A stretch of 33,694 bases of DNA. It comes from Candidatus Brocadiia bacterium (lineage in GTDB: Bacteria; Planctomycetota; PUPC01; DSUN01). The position numbers were made by a program, and so were the translations under genes. Below, in pieces: positions 13,831 through 22,573 of the stretch (the first letter of the stretch is position 1; each line of letters starts with the position of its first letter). The notes under the pieces are model-generated. The model was given only the letters and a program-made list of their open reading frames with translations. It had not been told where the DNA came from and did no database searches. The DNA is taken from contig JADHXT010000003.1 of the NCBI GenBank assembly GCA_016782825.1, positions 1 through 33,694 on the forward strand. The letters run 5' to 3'.

Positions 13831-13855
13831 ACATACTCGTCTGACGGGCACGCAA
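13826..13855 (-). promoter_or_regulatory. Sigma-70 type promoter of the DHH-flavoprotein operon
   Basis: Minus strand: TTGCGT (13850-13855), 18-nt spacer, TATAAT (13826-13831). The -10 hexamer shares five base pairs with the plus-strand -10 of the ferritin-like gene. Confidence 0.6.
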
Positions 13856-13911
13856 CCGTGCCGAACGCCCGAGGGTCGGCGGGATCTTTGCGACACTGGA
13901 AAGGAGCATGC

Positions 13912-14406
13912 ATGGCAGCCGTAACCCCGCTCGAGTATGCCATCAAGCTGGAGCAGGACGGTCTGGCGTTCTACACCCAAGCCGCGGCGGACACGACGAA
14001 CCCGCTGGGCAAGAAGATGTTCGAAGGGCTCGCCGCCGACGAGACGCGCCACGAGCGCATCCTGCGCCAGGTGGCCGCCGACATGCAGGTGACCCTTGAC
14101 GACAAGTTGCCGAAGGACCGCATCGTCACCCTCTTCGCCACGCTGGGCGAGGAGCTCCGCAGCCAGCTCGACGCCGGCGCCGGCGACACCGACGTCATCG
14201 ACAATGCCCTCGTAATGGAAAGGGCCGCCGAGGCACACTTCCGCTCCTGCGCGGCCGACGCCAGCGACGACCTGAAGGCTCTCTACGAACGCCTGGCGCT
14301 CGAGGAAAGCCAGCACGTGGATATCCTGGAAAACACCAAGACCTACCTCAACGACACAGGCCACTGGTTCTGCTGGGACGAAGGCAGCGTGCTGGACGGC
14401 GGCTGA
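13912..14406 (+). CDS. Ferritin-like di-iron protein (rubrerythrin-type four-helix bundle)
   Basis: This 164-residue all-helical protein has the duplicated iron-binding pattern of rubrerythrin-like ferritins: Glu14 in KLEQDG, Glu42 and His45 in DETRH, Glu101/Glu105 in MERAAEAHF, and Glu130 and His133 in EESQH. It lacks the C-terminal rubredoxin-like Cys4 domain of full rubrerythrins, so it depends on an external electron donor or acts as an iron-oxidising or storage protein. Probable role in peroxide or iron stress in the cytoplasm. The ATG at 13912 follows AAGGAG by 5 nt; the ATG 4 nt earlier is in another frame. The divergent, promoter-overlapping gene pair includes a flavin/iron-sulfur reductase, so a shared redox context is plausible but inferred. 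Confidence 0.85.
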   Translation: MAAVTPLEYAIKLEQDGLAFYTQAAADTTNPLGKKMFEGLAADETRHERILRQVAADMQVTLDDKLPKDRIVTLFATLGEELRSQLDAGAGDTDVIDNALVMERAAEAHFRSCAADASDDLKALYERLALEESQHVDILENTKTYLNDTGHWFCWDEGSVLDGG

Positions 14407-14490
14407 GCCGCGCCACGAAAGAACACGGCCTGCGCTACGGTATAATCCCATAGCAGAAGCCCGGCGGGGCACTGGCCCCTGCTTTTGCAC

Positions 14491-14518
14491 TTGACAGCCC
14501 TTGGCGCGACTGTATAAT
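14491..14518 (+). promoter_or_regulatory. Near-consensus sigma-70 promoter of the pilus-like locus
   Basis: TTGACA (14491-14496), 16-nt spacer ending in TG, TATAAT (14513-14518). Both hexamers match the consensus exactly. A second TATAAT at 14441-14446 lacks a convincing -35. Transcription should start near 14525, giving a leader of about 95 nt. Confidence 0.85.
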
Positions 14519-14571
14519 TGCCAAGTGCCAAGTGAGTTGGAACCATTCGGGAAGGGCGTGACGACGTAAGC

Positions 14572-14598
14572 CGCGCGCTGGCTCCTCCGGAGCGCGCG
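14572..14598 (+). other. Leader hairpin with an anti-Shine-Dalgarno-like loop upstream of pilM
   Basis: Positions 14572-14579 and 14591-14598 form a perfect 8-bp GC stem. The 11-nt loop contains CTCCT, complementary to AGGAG in the pilM ribosome site at 14608-14612. This could allow alternative pairing that hides the ribosome site, but no known riboswitch class is recognised. Confidence 0.4.
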
Positions 14599-14620
14599 CG
14601 ATAGCGAAGGAGTCCCGAGC

Positions 14621-16408
14621 GTGGCACGTAACGTGGCCTGGGGCATCGACATCGGAGAATCGGCGATCAAGGTCGTCCAGCTCCGCAAGAGTGGCGATTC
14701 GGTCGTCGTGCAAGACCACCGCACCATCGCGTGTGCCGCGCGGCCCGAAGAGGCCCAAGGCGCCGACAAAGACTACCGCATCCGCAATGCCATCGCCACG
14801 CTCCTGGAACAAGTAGACATCAAGGGCACCGTGGTCGTCTCCATCTCCGGCCAGGAGGTGTTTCCCCGCTTCCTGCCGCTGCCGCCGGTGGAGGCGAAGC
14901 GCATCCCCGAAGTGGTGCGCTACGAGGCCCGCACCTCCATGCCCTTCCCCATCGAAGAGGTGGTGTGGGACTACCAGCCCCTCGACGAGCACCCCGAGCC
15001 CGGCGAAGAAATCGAAGTGGCCCTCTTCGCCATCAAGCGCGCCACCGTCTACGGCTATCTGGCCAACCTGCGGCTCGCGCACCTCGTGCCCGATATCCTC
15101 GAGATTGGCCCCCTCGCCCTCTACAACCTGCTGTGCTACGACCGCGACATCGATGTGGGCACCGTGGTCATCGACGTGGGCGCCGGCAACACCGACCTGC
15201 TCATCATCGACGGCGACCGCTTCTGGACCCGCAACGTGTCCATCTCCGGCAACGACATTACCCGCGCGCTTCAGGAAAAGTACCAGATCTCCTTCGAGGA
15301 GGCCGAGCAGCTCAAGCAAAAGGCCGCCGACTCGAAGCAGGCCGAGAAGCTCTTCGGCGTCATGCGCCCCATCGTGGACGACCTGCTCGGCGAAATCCAG
15401 CGGTCCATCGGCTACTACAAAGCCCAGACGCACAACGTGCGCATCGAGCGCGTCATCCTCCTGGGCAATGTGTTTCGCCTCGAGCCCCTGGTGGGCTACT
15501 TCCGCGAGAGCCTGGACGACTACGACGTGGCCCGCATCGGCGGGCTGCAACGCATGCGCGTGGCCGGCGCCGACCCCGCCGAGTTTGCCCCCGAAGTGGG
15601 CAACTACGGCGTGGCCATCGGCCTGGCCCTCCAGGGCCTCGGCCTGGGCCGCGTGACCATCGACATGATGCCGTCGGATGTCATCCGCCAGCGCCTCATC
15701 AAGCAAAAGCTCCCCTACGCCGCCGCCGCCGTGGGCCTCCTGGCCGTGCCGATCTTCCTCGGCTTCGGCTCGGCCGCGAGCGACGTGTCCACCTACGACA
15801 CCAAGGTGAAGGAAGTGGTGCCGAAAATCCAGCGGTACCAACAGCTTGCGGCCGAGGAGAAGAAGGCCGCGAACCTGGAGCCCATGGCCAGCCAGCTCGA
15901 GGCCATCAGCAGCATCGGCCAGGGGCGGGCCGAATGGCCCCTGTACATGAATAGCCTCAACGAGGCCCTCCGTCAGGTGCCACGCAACCGCTTCCTTCTG
16001 CGGCGCATCCTCCACCTGGGCGATGGCACCGCCGCCCCCGGCATGGCGGGCGGAGGAGGGCTCGGACGCGGCGCGCGGCGAGCCCCACGCCCCGCGGCAG
16101 CGGAAGACAAGCTGCAGGAAGACGCCGTGACGCTCCTGCTCGAATTCGAGAGCGACCAGCGCTTCATCGTGGCCGACACCCGACTGCTCGAGCAATACTT
16201 CATCGGGCAGGCCTACGTGCGGAAAGTGGAGTTTGGCGAAGTGCGTCAGATGGCCGGCCAGATGGGCGGCGCGGCCGGGGGCCGCGAGGGCCTGATCCGC
16301 AACGCGGCCGATAGCGTGTGGGTCTCCTCGGTCACCGTCGTCTTCAGCATGCAGCCCCTCAAGGAGAGCCAGCCGTCTGCACCCGACAAGGCCGGCAATC
16401 GCAAGTAG
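14621..16408 (+). CDS. pilM: PilM-PilN fusion, type IV pilus-like inner-membrane assembly protein
   Basis: This 595-residue protein joins two normally separate pilus assembly proteins. Residues 1 to about 345 are an actin-like PilM ATPase: phosphate-1 motif GIDIG at 8-12, phosphate-2 VIDVGAGNTD near 185, and ILLGNVFRLEP near 285. Residues 347-351 are IDMMP, resembling the INLLP peptide by which PilN docks onto PilM. A membrane segment (about 366-383), a coiled-coil region and a periplasmic alpha/beta domain with a Gly/Arg/Ala-rich insertion follow, the layout of PilN. In type IV pili PilM is cytoplasmic and PilN spans the membrane, so a fusion fixes their 1:1 stoichiometry. The GTG start at 14621 has AAGGAG 8 nt upstream. 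It is the first gene of the locus. Confidence 0.82.
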   Translation: MARNVAWGIDIGESAIKVVQLRKSGDSVVVQDHRTIACAARPEEAQGADKDYRIRNAIATLLEQVDIKGTVVVSISGQEVFPRFLPLPPVEAKRIPEVVRYEARTSMPFPIEEVVWDYQPLDEHPEPGEEIEVALFAIKRATVYGYLANLRLAHLVPDILEIGPLALYNLLCYDRDIDVGTVVIDVGAGNTDLLIIDGDRFWTRNVSISGNDITRALQEKYQISFEEAEQLKQKAADSKQAEKLFGVMRPIVDDLLGEIQRSIGYYKAQTHNVRIERVILLGNVFRLEPLVGYFRESLDDYDVARIGGLQRMRVAGADPAEFAPEVGNYGVAIGLALQGLGLGRVTIDMMPSDVIRQRLIKQKLPYAAAAVGLLAVPIFLGFGSAASDVSTYDTKVKEVVPKIQRYQQLAAEEKKAANLEPMASQLEAISSIGQGRAEWPLYMNSLNEALRQVPRNRFLLRRILHLGDGTAAPGMAGGGGLGRGARRAPRPAAAEDKLQEDAVTLLLEFESDQRFIVADTRLLEQYFIGQAYVRKVEFGEVRQMAGQMGGAAGGREGLIRNAADSVWVSSVTVVFSMQPLKESQPSAPDKAGNRK

Positions 16409-16456
16409 CACCGCCGAGCGCCACGCGGGACCACACTGGTCGAGGAACACAATCCT

Positions 16457-18127
16457 ATGTTATTTCTGAAGAAGCATGTCTTCTGGATGCTCATTGTCCT
16501 CGCCCTCCTGGCCGAAGGGGGCCTCACCTACGTTCTCGTGGGCAAACAGACCGACGCGCGCGCCATGCGCAAGGAGTACGAGCAGAAGAAGCAGCAGCTC
16601 GATACCTTCGAGCGCAAGCCCCCCGGCCAGCCCAAAGTGCTCAAGGCCCTCGGCGAACGTAAGGCCGCCGTCCGCGACGAACTCACCGACTGCCTCCTGT
16701 TCCTCTGGCACCGCGGAGAGGCCCTCGAGCAGCTCTTCGACGACGAGCGTCTCGCCGCGGCCAACGTGACGCCGTGGAGCCGCCACGTGGAAATGGGCAT
16801 GGGCCGCTTCAAGCTCCTCTACCAAAACACCTACGACGCCCACGTCGAGAAGCTCGCGCCCAAGATGGAGAAGGTGCTGATCGGCCGCGAGGCGTTGGGC
16901 CTGGCGCCGAGCAACTTCTTCACACTCACCGACATTCGCATCGGCGATATCTTCAGCGCCCAGAAGAAGTTCTGGGTGCTCAAGGAAATCGTCGACATCG
17001 CCGCCGACTCCAACATGGCCAGCCTCGCCAAGGTGCAGGTCACACGCGAAGCCCTTGATGGACCGGCCCGCGGCCGGGCCGCGCCCACCCGCAAGGGCAC
17101 GCTGCAAAGCGCCGTCAGCGTGCAGCTCATCGTGCGGTGCGAGTACCCCAAGCTCAGCAACTTCGTCGAAAGGCTCCATGCCTCGTCCCTCGGCATCCGG
17201 ATCCTCTCCGTTAACAACATCCAGCGCGCGGCGGGCGTCGCGGCGGCCGGGTCAGAGTTCGCGCCCACGATGCGCGCGCCCCGGATGCCCGGCCCCCCCA
17301 TGATGCCGCGCCCGGGAGGCATGAGCGCGGAACGGGGCCTCGAGGGCGGCGTCGCCATCCCGGGCACCCCCCGCCGCCCCATCGCCCCTGGGGCACCGGG
17401 CATCGTCCCCGCGGAAGTGCCTGTGGCCGCGCGCAGCGCCAAGGCAGGCGAAGTGGTGCGGCAGCTCGTCGAGGCCCAGATCCTCTGCGAGGTGCCCGAC
17501 GTCAATCTCGATATCTACCAGGTGGCCTTCAGCAAAGCCGCCTTCCCCAAGAAGTCCGACGTCAAGAAGTGGGCCGAGCAACAGGTGGCGGCCGCGGAGG
17601 CCATCCTGCTGCGAGCCAAGACCACTCGGGCGGCCCGATGGGCCGACGCCGCCATCCAGAAGCTCCCCGCGCCACCGCCCGAGAAGGCCGCCGAGCCAGG
17701 CAAGGCCGCCGCTCCAGCAGCGGCCACCAAGCCTCACACTCTCGTGGCCTACCCGGGCACGCCGTACGAGCGCGAGTATGTCGTGAGCGACCCGGCCCTG
17801 GCCCGCACGTGGCTCGCGAACGTCGCCAGCTACGAAGTGCTCCACGTGCGGGCACTCAAGGCCTTCTGGGAGTACGTGTTGGCCGCGCTCGGCACCGAGC
17901 GCACCAGCACCCGCGACGGCGTGGTCATCACCTTCCGCGACAAGAGCCACTTCGACGCCGACGCAGCCAACATGTATGAGCAGACCCTCACCGTGGCACT
18001 TGTCAAGCCAGGCACGCCCAGGAAGGCGAGCAAGCCGCGGCCCGTAACCGTCAAGTTCGGCCTCGCAGTCTTCACCCCTGACGAAAGCGCCAGAGGCCAG
18101 CAAATCTGGAAGGGGTTCGAGCGCTAG
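16457..18127 (+). CDS. PilO-like single-span assembly protein, divergent and enlarged
   Basis: This 556-residue protein has one N-terminal membrane segment (about 8-28), then a Lys/Glu/Gln-rich coiled coil and a long periplasmic part. Around 215-255 the segment VQLIVRCEYPKLSNFVERL resembles the ferredoxin-like core of PilO, in which a strand is followed by a YxxLxxFV helix. Pro/Gly/Met-rich linkers at about 265-320 and Pro/Ala-rich linkers near 400-420 separate further domains. PilO normally has about 200 residues and dimerises with PilN, so this protein is much larger. The PilO call rests on position directly after PilM-PilN, topology and the short core motif. The ATG at 16457 follows GAGGA at about 10 nt. 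It is probably translated from the same transcript as pilM. Confidence 0.6.
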   Translation: MLFLKKHVFWMLIVLALLAEGGLTYVLVGKQTDARAMRKEYEQKKQQLDTFERKPPGQPKVLKALGERKAAVRDELTDCLLFLWHRGEALEQLFDDERLAAANVTPWSRHVEMGMGRFKLLYQNTYDAHVEKLAPKMEKVLIGREALGLAPSNFFTLTDIRIGDIFSAQKKFWVLKEIVDIAADSNMASLAKVQVTREALDGPARGRAAPTRKGTLQSAVSVQLIVRCEYPKLSNFVERLHASSLGIRILSVNNIQRAAGVAAAGSEFAPTMRAPRMPGPPMMPRPGGMSAERGLEGGVAIPGTPRRPIAPGAPGIVPAEVPVAARSAKAGEVVRQLVEAQILCEVPDVNLDIYQVAFSKAAFPKKSDVKKWAEQQVAAAEAILLRAKTTRAARWADAAIQKLPAPPPEKAAEPGKAAAPAAATKPHTLVAYPGTPYEREYVVSDPALARTWLANVASYEVLHVRALKAFWEYVLAALGTERTSTRDGVVITFRDKSHFDADAANMYEQTLTVALVKPGTPRKASKPRPVTVKFGLAVFTPDESARGQQIWKGFER

Positions 18128-18180
18128 CCGCCGGCACCGTTGCCGGGCCGCACGTCTCGCACCGTCGAAGGGAATCGTTT

Positions 18181-19890
18181 ATGAGCCTCCAGGGCATCAA
18201 AGATGTGGCCTTCCACCACGGCGAGAAGGTCGTGCTGGGAGCCGTCCTGATCTTCGTCGGGCTCAACGCATACAGCCACTTCACCGGTGGAGAAGAAGGG
18301 GCGGGGGGCGTCGGCCCCATCGATATCCGAGGGGCCGACGGCGTGTCCAGAGCCATCGACCCCGCGTTCGTCCAGGCCGCGCTCCCCTACGTGGAGCCCG
18401 TCGAGATCGCCACCCCACGGCGCACCCCCTTCTGGGCCCCCATGACCGTCTTGCTGCCCCCGATCGCCGATCTCCAAGAAAAAGAGAACACCAAGGCCAC
18501 CCGCAAGTGCGGCTCCACCATCGTAGGCAGCCCGCGGCTCGTGCCGCTCACGCCCGCCGAGCAGAGGGCATACATGCCCCGCGGTGCCACGGGCCAGCCG
18601 TGCGAGGTGAACGTGGGGGTGGACCCGAAAGCCAAGGACACGCTGACGTTCGAGGTCGTCCGCCACGGCCATTGGGTGGCGTACGAAGCGCTGCTGGCCA
18701 ACGAGAACAAGTGCCGCGTCCTGGTCAAGGCGGCCCGCGCCGGCATCGTGTATGGCGACCGCATCGTGATGCCCACCGTCGATGCCGAGCCGTGCAAGGA
18801 AGAGAAGCTTGGCCTGGTGGTCCTGCGCTTCAAGCAGCCACCCAAGCCCGAGACACCCGAGGACGATAACGCCACCACCATCATCCGGTGGCATCTGGCC
18901 ACGGAGTACCGCATCTACCGCCAGAGCGAGTTTGACGAGAAACGCATCCTTCTCGCACGCCTCTCCGCCCAGGGCCGCCGCGGCACCGTCGACCCCGTCG
19001 GCCGCCGCACGCCGCGTGCTCCGGCCGGCTACCCGGGCGGCTACCCCGGCGCCCCGCCAGGAGGCCGGCCCGGCGTCTCCCCCGAAAGGGGAGCCGAGGG
19101 CCTCGTGCCCATCCGGCCCGGCGCGGTGCGGCCGGGCGCCGCGGTGGAAGAGCGCAGGCCCGCCGAAGCCGAGGCTGCGAAGGAAGGCGAGTACATCTAC
19201 TCCGACCGCACGGTCGAATCCGAAATGCTCTACCGCTACTGGATCGAGGCTTTTACCACCATAGCCGTGGGCGACGGCCCGTCCAAGGAGCTCAAGGAAG
19301 AGCTCGAGCCCTTCCGCGTCCGCACCAAGCAGAAGTTCTCTTTCAGATACGTGGGCGGCACCTACGACAAGGCCCACATCGTGGTCTACATCGGCCAGCC
19401 CATCCCCGAGTCCAACTCGAGGACCTTCCAGGTGCCGATCGGCGCCCGGATCGGCGACCTGCCTCTGGCCGAGACGCCGGAGACGCCAGCCGCCACCGAA
19501 CCCCGGCCTGGGGCCGAATCCATCGAGACGGCCAAAGGCGATCCCTTCGAGTTCGTGACGCGCTACGTGCTCGTGGACATCATCCCTGACGCCTATCGCG
19601 TCGTGCCCCACGAGCGAGCCGTCTCGCGTCGCGACGAGGACGGCAAAGTGGTCTTCATCAAGGAAACCGTTCTGCGCGAGGAAGTGGCCCGACAGATCAT
19701 CATCCGCGACCGAAAGAACCGCCTGTTGACCTTGTGGTACGAGCGCCCGATCAGGACGGCGCCGGCCAAGCCCAAGGCCGACCGACGGCCAGGATACCCG
19801 CCGACTCCCCGCCCACGCACCCCGCGGCGACCGGCTCCCGGCCTCAGGCCACGCCCAGACATGCCCGAGCAGCCTAGAGTCATCCGGTAA
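18181..19890 (+). CDS. Unrecognised single-span periplasmic protein in the PilP position
   Basis: This 569-residue protein is not recognised. One membrane segment lies near the N-terminus (about 16-34), preceded by a short cytoplasmic end (MSLQGIKDVAFHHGEK), so most of it is periplasmic. The body alternates beta-rich stretches with low-complexity linkers: a Gly/Pro/Tyr/Arg-rich linker (about 280-310) and a strongly basic Pro/Arg-rich C-terminus (about 520-569, including RPRTPRRPAPGLRPRPD). Two central beta segments could be immunoglobulin-like but this is weak. Its place between a PilO-like gene and a secretin is where PilP, the inner-membrane-to-secretin linker, lies in type IV pilus operons. 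PilP itself is a much smaller lipoprotein, and no lipobox is seen. The ATG at 18181 follows GAAGGGA. Confidence 0.7.
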   Translation: MSLQGIKDVAFHHGEKVVLGAVLIFVGLNAYSHFTGGEEGAGGVGPIDIRGADGVSRAIDPAFVQAALPYVEPVEIATPRRTPFWAPMTVLLPPIADLQEKENTKATRKCGSTIVGSPRLVPLTPAEQRAYMPRGATGQPCEVNVGVDPKAKDTLTFEVVRHGHWVAYEALLANENKCRVLVKAARAGIVYGDRIVMPTVDAEPCKEEKLGLVVLRFKQPPKPETPEDDNATTIIRWHLATEYRIYRQSEFDEKRILLARLSAQGRRGTVDPVGRRTPRAPAGYPGGYPGAPPGGRPGVSPERGAEGLVPIRPGAVRPGAAVEERRPAEAEAAKEGEYIYSDRTVESEMLYRYWIEAFTTIAVGDGPSKELKEELEPFRVRTKQKFSFRYVGGTYDKAHIVVYIGQPIPESNSRTFQVPIGARIGDLPLAETPETPAATEPRPGAESIETAKGDPFEFVTRYVLVDIIPDAYRVVPHERAVSRRDEDGKVVFIKETVLREEVARQIIIRDRKNRLLTLWYERPIRTAPAKPKADRRPGYPPTPRPRTPRRPAPGLRPRPDMPEQPRVIR

Positions 19891-19906
19891 CCGATGGAGA
19901 ATCGGG

Positions 19907-19935
19907 TTGACCCATCCCGTGTATTCCGCTAGAAT
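19907..19935 (+). promoter_or_regulatory. Internal sigma-70 promoter upstream of the first secretin
   Basis: TTGACC (19907-19912), 17-nt spacer, TAGAAT (19930-19935), starting 16 nt after the upstream stop codon. It would drive the secretin-TPR-Exb part of the locus separately from pilM. Confidence 0.7.
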
Positions 19936-20017
19936 AAGCCCTGCTTTTCACCTTGCCAGCCGCACAGGCTCCTCCGATGTCAGGAGGCGTCCCTGCGACC
20001 ATGAAAGGAGGCGTGGT

Positions 20018-22501
20018 GTGCCTGCGCCGAATGCCCACCGATCCCCCGAAGCTGCCCTGAGCTCGCCCATGCGACGCACCGCTGCCCTCGTGCTGGGAGG
20101 GGCGCTGCTCCTGCCGCTGTTGCTTGCGGCCGCGGCGCGAGCAGGCGATGCCGATCGGCTGGCGCAAGTGCGGCAGAAGGCCATGGCCTCCGACCAGGAA
20201 AAGCAGCGCCAGTTCAGCATCCTCCTCGATCAAGGCCGCCATTTCCTCCAGAACAACGACTACGAACAAGCCGGCCGCGTGCTCGCGCAGGCCGCACGCC
20301 TCCGCCCCGACGACGCCACCTGCCGCCGCCTTGTCGCCGAGGCCCGCACGGGCCTCGCCTCCGCCGCCAAGCCCGACGAAATCCTCGACCGCGCGAGAGC
20401 CAAGTGGCAGGGACGCAATGCCACGCTCCGCCGCGAGCTCGACCAGAGCCTCTTCGAGGCCGAGCAAGCCCTCCACAAAGGGCAGGTCGCACGGGCCAAG
20501 CAGCACGCCCGTCTCGCCCTCCACGGCGCTACCTACATCAAGGACGCCGCCGTCGTCAGCGAGTTCCGCTCCCGCGCCGAGCGCATCCTGGCCACCGCCG
20601 ACAGCAAGGCCAGCGGCACCGCAGCCGCCCAGCGGCAGGCCGCACTCGACGCCAAGCGCAAAGCCGCCCGCCACCAGTCCTCCGACGCCCTGCGCAGCGT
20701 GCGCGAGCGCGGCTGGGCCCACCTCGACAAAGGCCAGCACGTCCAAGCCCTTGTGGCCGCCGACGAGATGCTCCGTCTCGCCCCCGGCAACGAGCAGGCC
20801 CTCTTCCTGAAAAACGAGGCCCTCAAGGCCAAAGACAAGGCCGAGGGCGTCGAAGTGGCCCGCAAGGAACGCAAGGAACTCCGCGACGACCTGCTCCTGC
20901 GTCAGCTCGAGCAGGAAACCACCCTGCCGAAGGACATCCTGGAGGAGAAGGTCGTCCTCTCGGACAAGGCCATGCGCCAGAAGCACAGCGTGCACCGCCG
21001 CTCCATGGAGCCCTGGGAGCAGCGCCTGCGGGCCAAGCTGCGCGACCGCATCACCTTCGAGTTCAACGAGAGCTCCGTCACCGAAGCCTGCCGCTACCTG
21101 GCCGAAGTCACCGAGAGCACCATCCTCGTCGACCCCGCCGTCGCCAAGAGCGAGAAGCGTCTCACCCTGCCGAAGCTCAAAGACCTCACCTTCGACCACG
21201 CCCTCAAGTGGGTGTGCCGCTTCTGGGACGCCACCTACGTCGTGCGCGACCACGCCATCCTCGTCACCCGCCGCGGCGGCCAGCTCAACGAACCCATCAT
21301 CCGCGACTACGACGTGGCCGGCCTCCTCATGCCCCTCCGCAGCATCCGCACCACACTCGACAGCAGCACCCAGCTCGACGACACCGGCCCCCTGCACAAG
21401 CTCACCACCAACGGCAAGCTCGATGTCAAAGACGAGCCCATCACCAAGGGCGCCATCGGCGAGGGATGGGCCGACTTCATCCGCGCCTCCGTCGCCCCCA
21501 ACACCTGGGACAGCGGCAGGGCACGCACCCTCCAACAGCAAGTCCCCCGCTACACCATCCAGTACCGCAACGGCCGCATCGTGGTCGTCCACACCCCCGA
21601 AGTCCACGAGCAGATCGCCTCGCTCCTCGAAAACTACCGCCGCGCCCGCAACCTCCAGGTGCACATCCTCGCCCGCATCCTCAACATCGAGATGGACTAC
21701 CTCCAGCAGATCGGCGTGAACTTCCCCGGCAACCTCGGCGACCCCGATGATCCCGCCGACGACACCTTCGGCTATTTCGACCCCCGCGAGGCCCCGCCAA
21801 ACAACCCCAACCGCAACTGGCAGCGCTGGGAGATTGCCGCCAACATCGAGCACTCGCACGGCGTCGGCGAGATCCCCGAGAGCTTCAGCGAGCCCGTGGG
21901 CGGCATCCTCGTCCGATACCACTACCTCAACCACACCGACGTCACCGCCATCCTCAACGCCGTCATCAAGCACCGCAAGGGCACCCTGCTCATCGCGCCC
22001 CGTCTCACCTGCTTCAACACCCAGCGGGCCAACTTCCAGGCCCTCACCAACTACAACTACGTCCGCTCCATCTCGAGCGACGAAGAGCCCGAGATCGGCA
22101 ACGTCCCCGACGGCATCATCTTCGACGTCCAGCCCTTCATCAGCGCCGACCGCCGCAACATCACGCTCGTCCTCCAGCCGCAGCTCCGCGTGCTGCGCGG
22201 CTTCCAGTCCTTCTCCTACATCAACTCGCTCACGGGCACCCGCGACCGCTCCGTCCAGCTCCCCACCACCGAGCTCACCAGCATCGCCACCACCGTCACC
22301 GTCCCCGACGGCGGCTCGCTCATCGTCGGCGGCCTGGGCCGCGTGGTGGAAAACGCGGGCTACGCCTCGCTGCCATTCTTCTATGCCGTGCCCGGCGTTC
22401 GCTATCTTCTCCGCGACCGGCGCGACGCCGAGCGCCGCACGAGCCTCAACGTTCTCGTCACCGCCGAGATCGTCAAGGACATCTTCGAGGATGGCCAATA
22501 G
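20018..22501 (+). CDS. Secretin (GspD/PilQ superfamily) with N-terminal TPR-like region, copy 1
   Basis: This 827-residue outer-membrane secretin has an export signal (hydrophobic ALVLGGALLLPLLLAAA after a 21-residue n-region), then a TPR-like helical region (about 50-290) containing FLQNNDYEQAGRVLAQAARL. An STN-like domain follows (about 344-420: ITFEFNESSVTEACRYLAEV), then an N-domain (YTIQYRNGRIVVVHTPEVHE). The C-terminal secretin domain has APRLTCFNTQRA and the hallmark VPDGGSLIVGG near 762. Secretins form multimeric gated outer-membrane channels in type II and III secretion and type IV pili. N-terminal TPRs in cis are unusual, since TPR pilotins are normally separate. The GTG at 20018 is chosen for AAAGGAGG 6 nt upstream; ATG 20069 is an alternative with a shorter n-region but no good ribosome site. 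A promoter is at 19907-19935. Confidence 0.85.
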   Translation: MPAPNAHRSPEAALSSPMRRTAALVLGGALLLPLLLAAAARAGDADRLAQVRQKAMASDQEKQRQFSILLDQGRHFLQNNDYEQAGRVLAQAARLRPDDATCRRLVAEARTGLASAAKPDEILDRARAKWQGRNATLRRELDQSLFEAEQALHKGQVARAKQHARLALHGATYIKDAAVVSEFRSRAERILATADSKASGTAAAQRQAALDAKRKAARHQSSDALRSVRERGWAHLDKGQHVQALVAADEMLRLAPGNEQALFLKNEALKAKDKAEGVEVARKERKELRDDLLLRQLEQETTLPKDILEEKVVLSDKAMRQKHSVHRRSMEPWEQRLRAKLRDRITFEFNESSVTEACRYLAEVTESTILVDPAVAKSEKRLTLPKLKDLTFDHALKWVCRFWDATYVVRDHAILVTRRGGQLNEPIIRDYDVAGLLMPLRSIRTTLDSSTQLDDTGPLHKLTTNGKLDVKDEPITKGAIGEGWADFIRASVAPNTWDSGRARTLQQQVPRYTIQYRNGRIVVVHTPEVHEQIASLLENYRRARNLQVHILARILNIEMDYLQQIGVNFPGNLGDPDDPADDTFGYFDPREAPPNNPNRNWQRWEIAANIEHSHGVGEIPESFSEPVGGILVRYHYLNHTDVTAILNAVIKHRKGTLLIAPRLTCFNTQRANFQALTNYNYVRSISSDEEPEIGNVPDGIIFDVQPFISADRRNITLVLQPQLRVLRGFQSFSYINSLTGTRDRSVQLPTTELTSIATTVTVPDGGSLIVGGLGRVVENAGYASLPFFYAVPGVRYLLRDRRDAERRTSLNVLVTAEIVKDIFEDGQ

Positions 22502-22573
22502 CCTCTCTGCTGCACGCCGTAGCGGGCCGCCGCACCCCTGCGCGGCAGCCGGCTCACCGAAGGAGACCCACAC

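Noticed and set aside
14441-14446. A second TATAAT upstream of pilM
   Set aside because: No -35-like hexamer lies at 16-18 nt spacing, while the promoter at 14491-14518 is an exact consensus match.
20001-20060. A 19-codon mini-frame (ATG at 20001) overlapping the secretin start as a possible leader peptide
   Set aside because: Its ribosome site is poorly spaced, and the AAAGGAGG inside it serves the GTG at 20018 better; no attenuator structure is evident.
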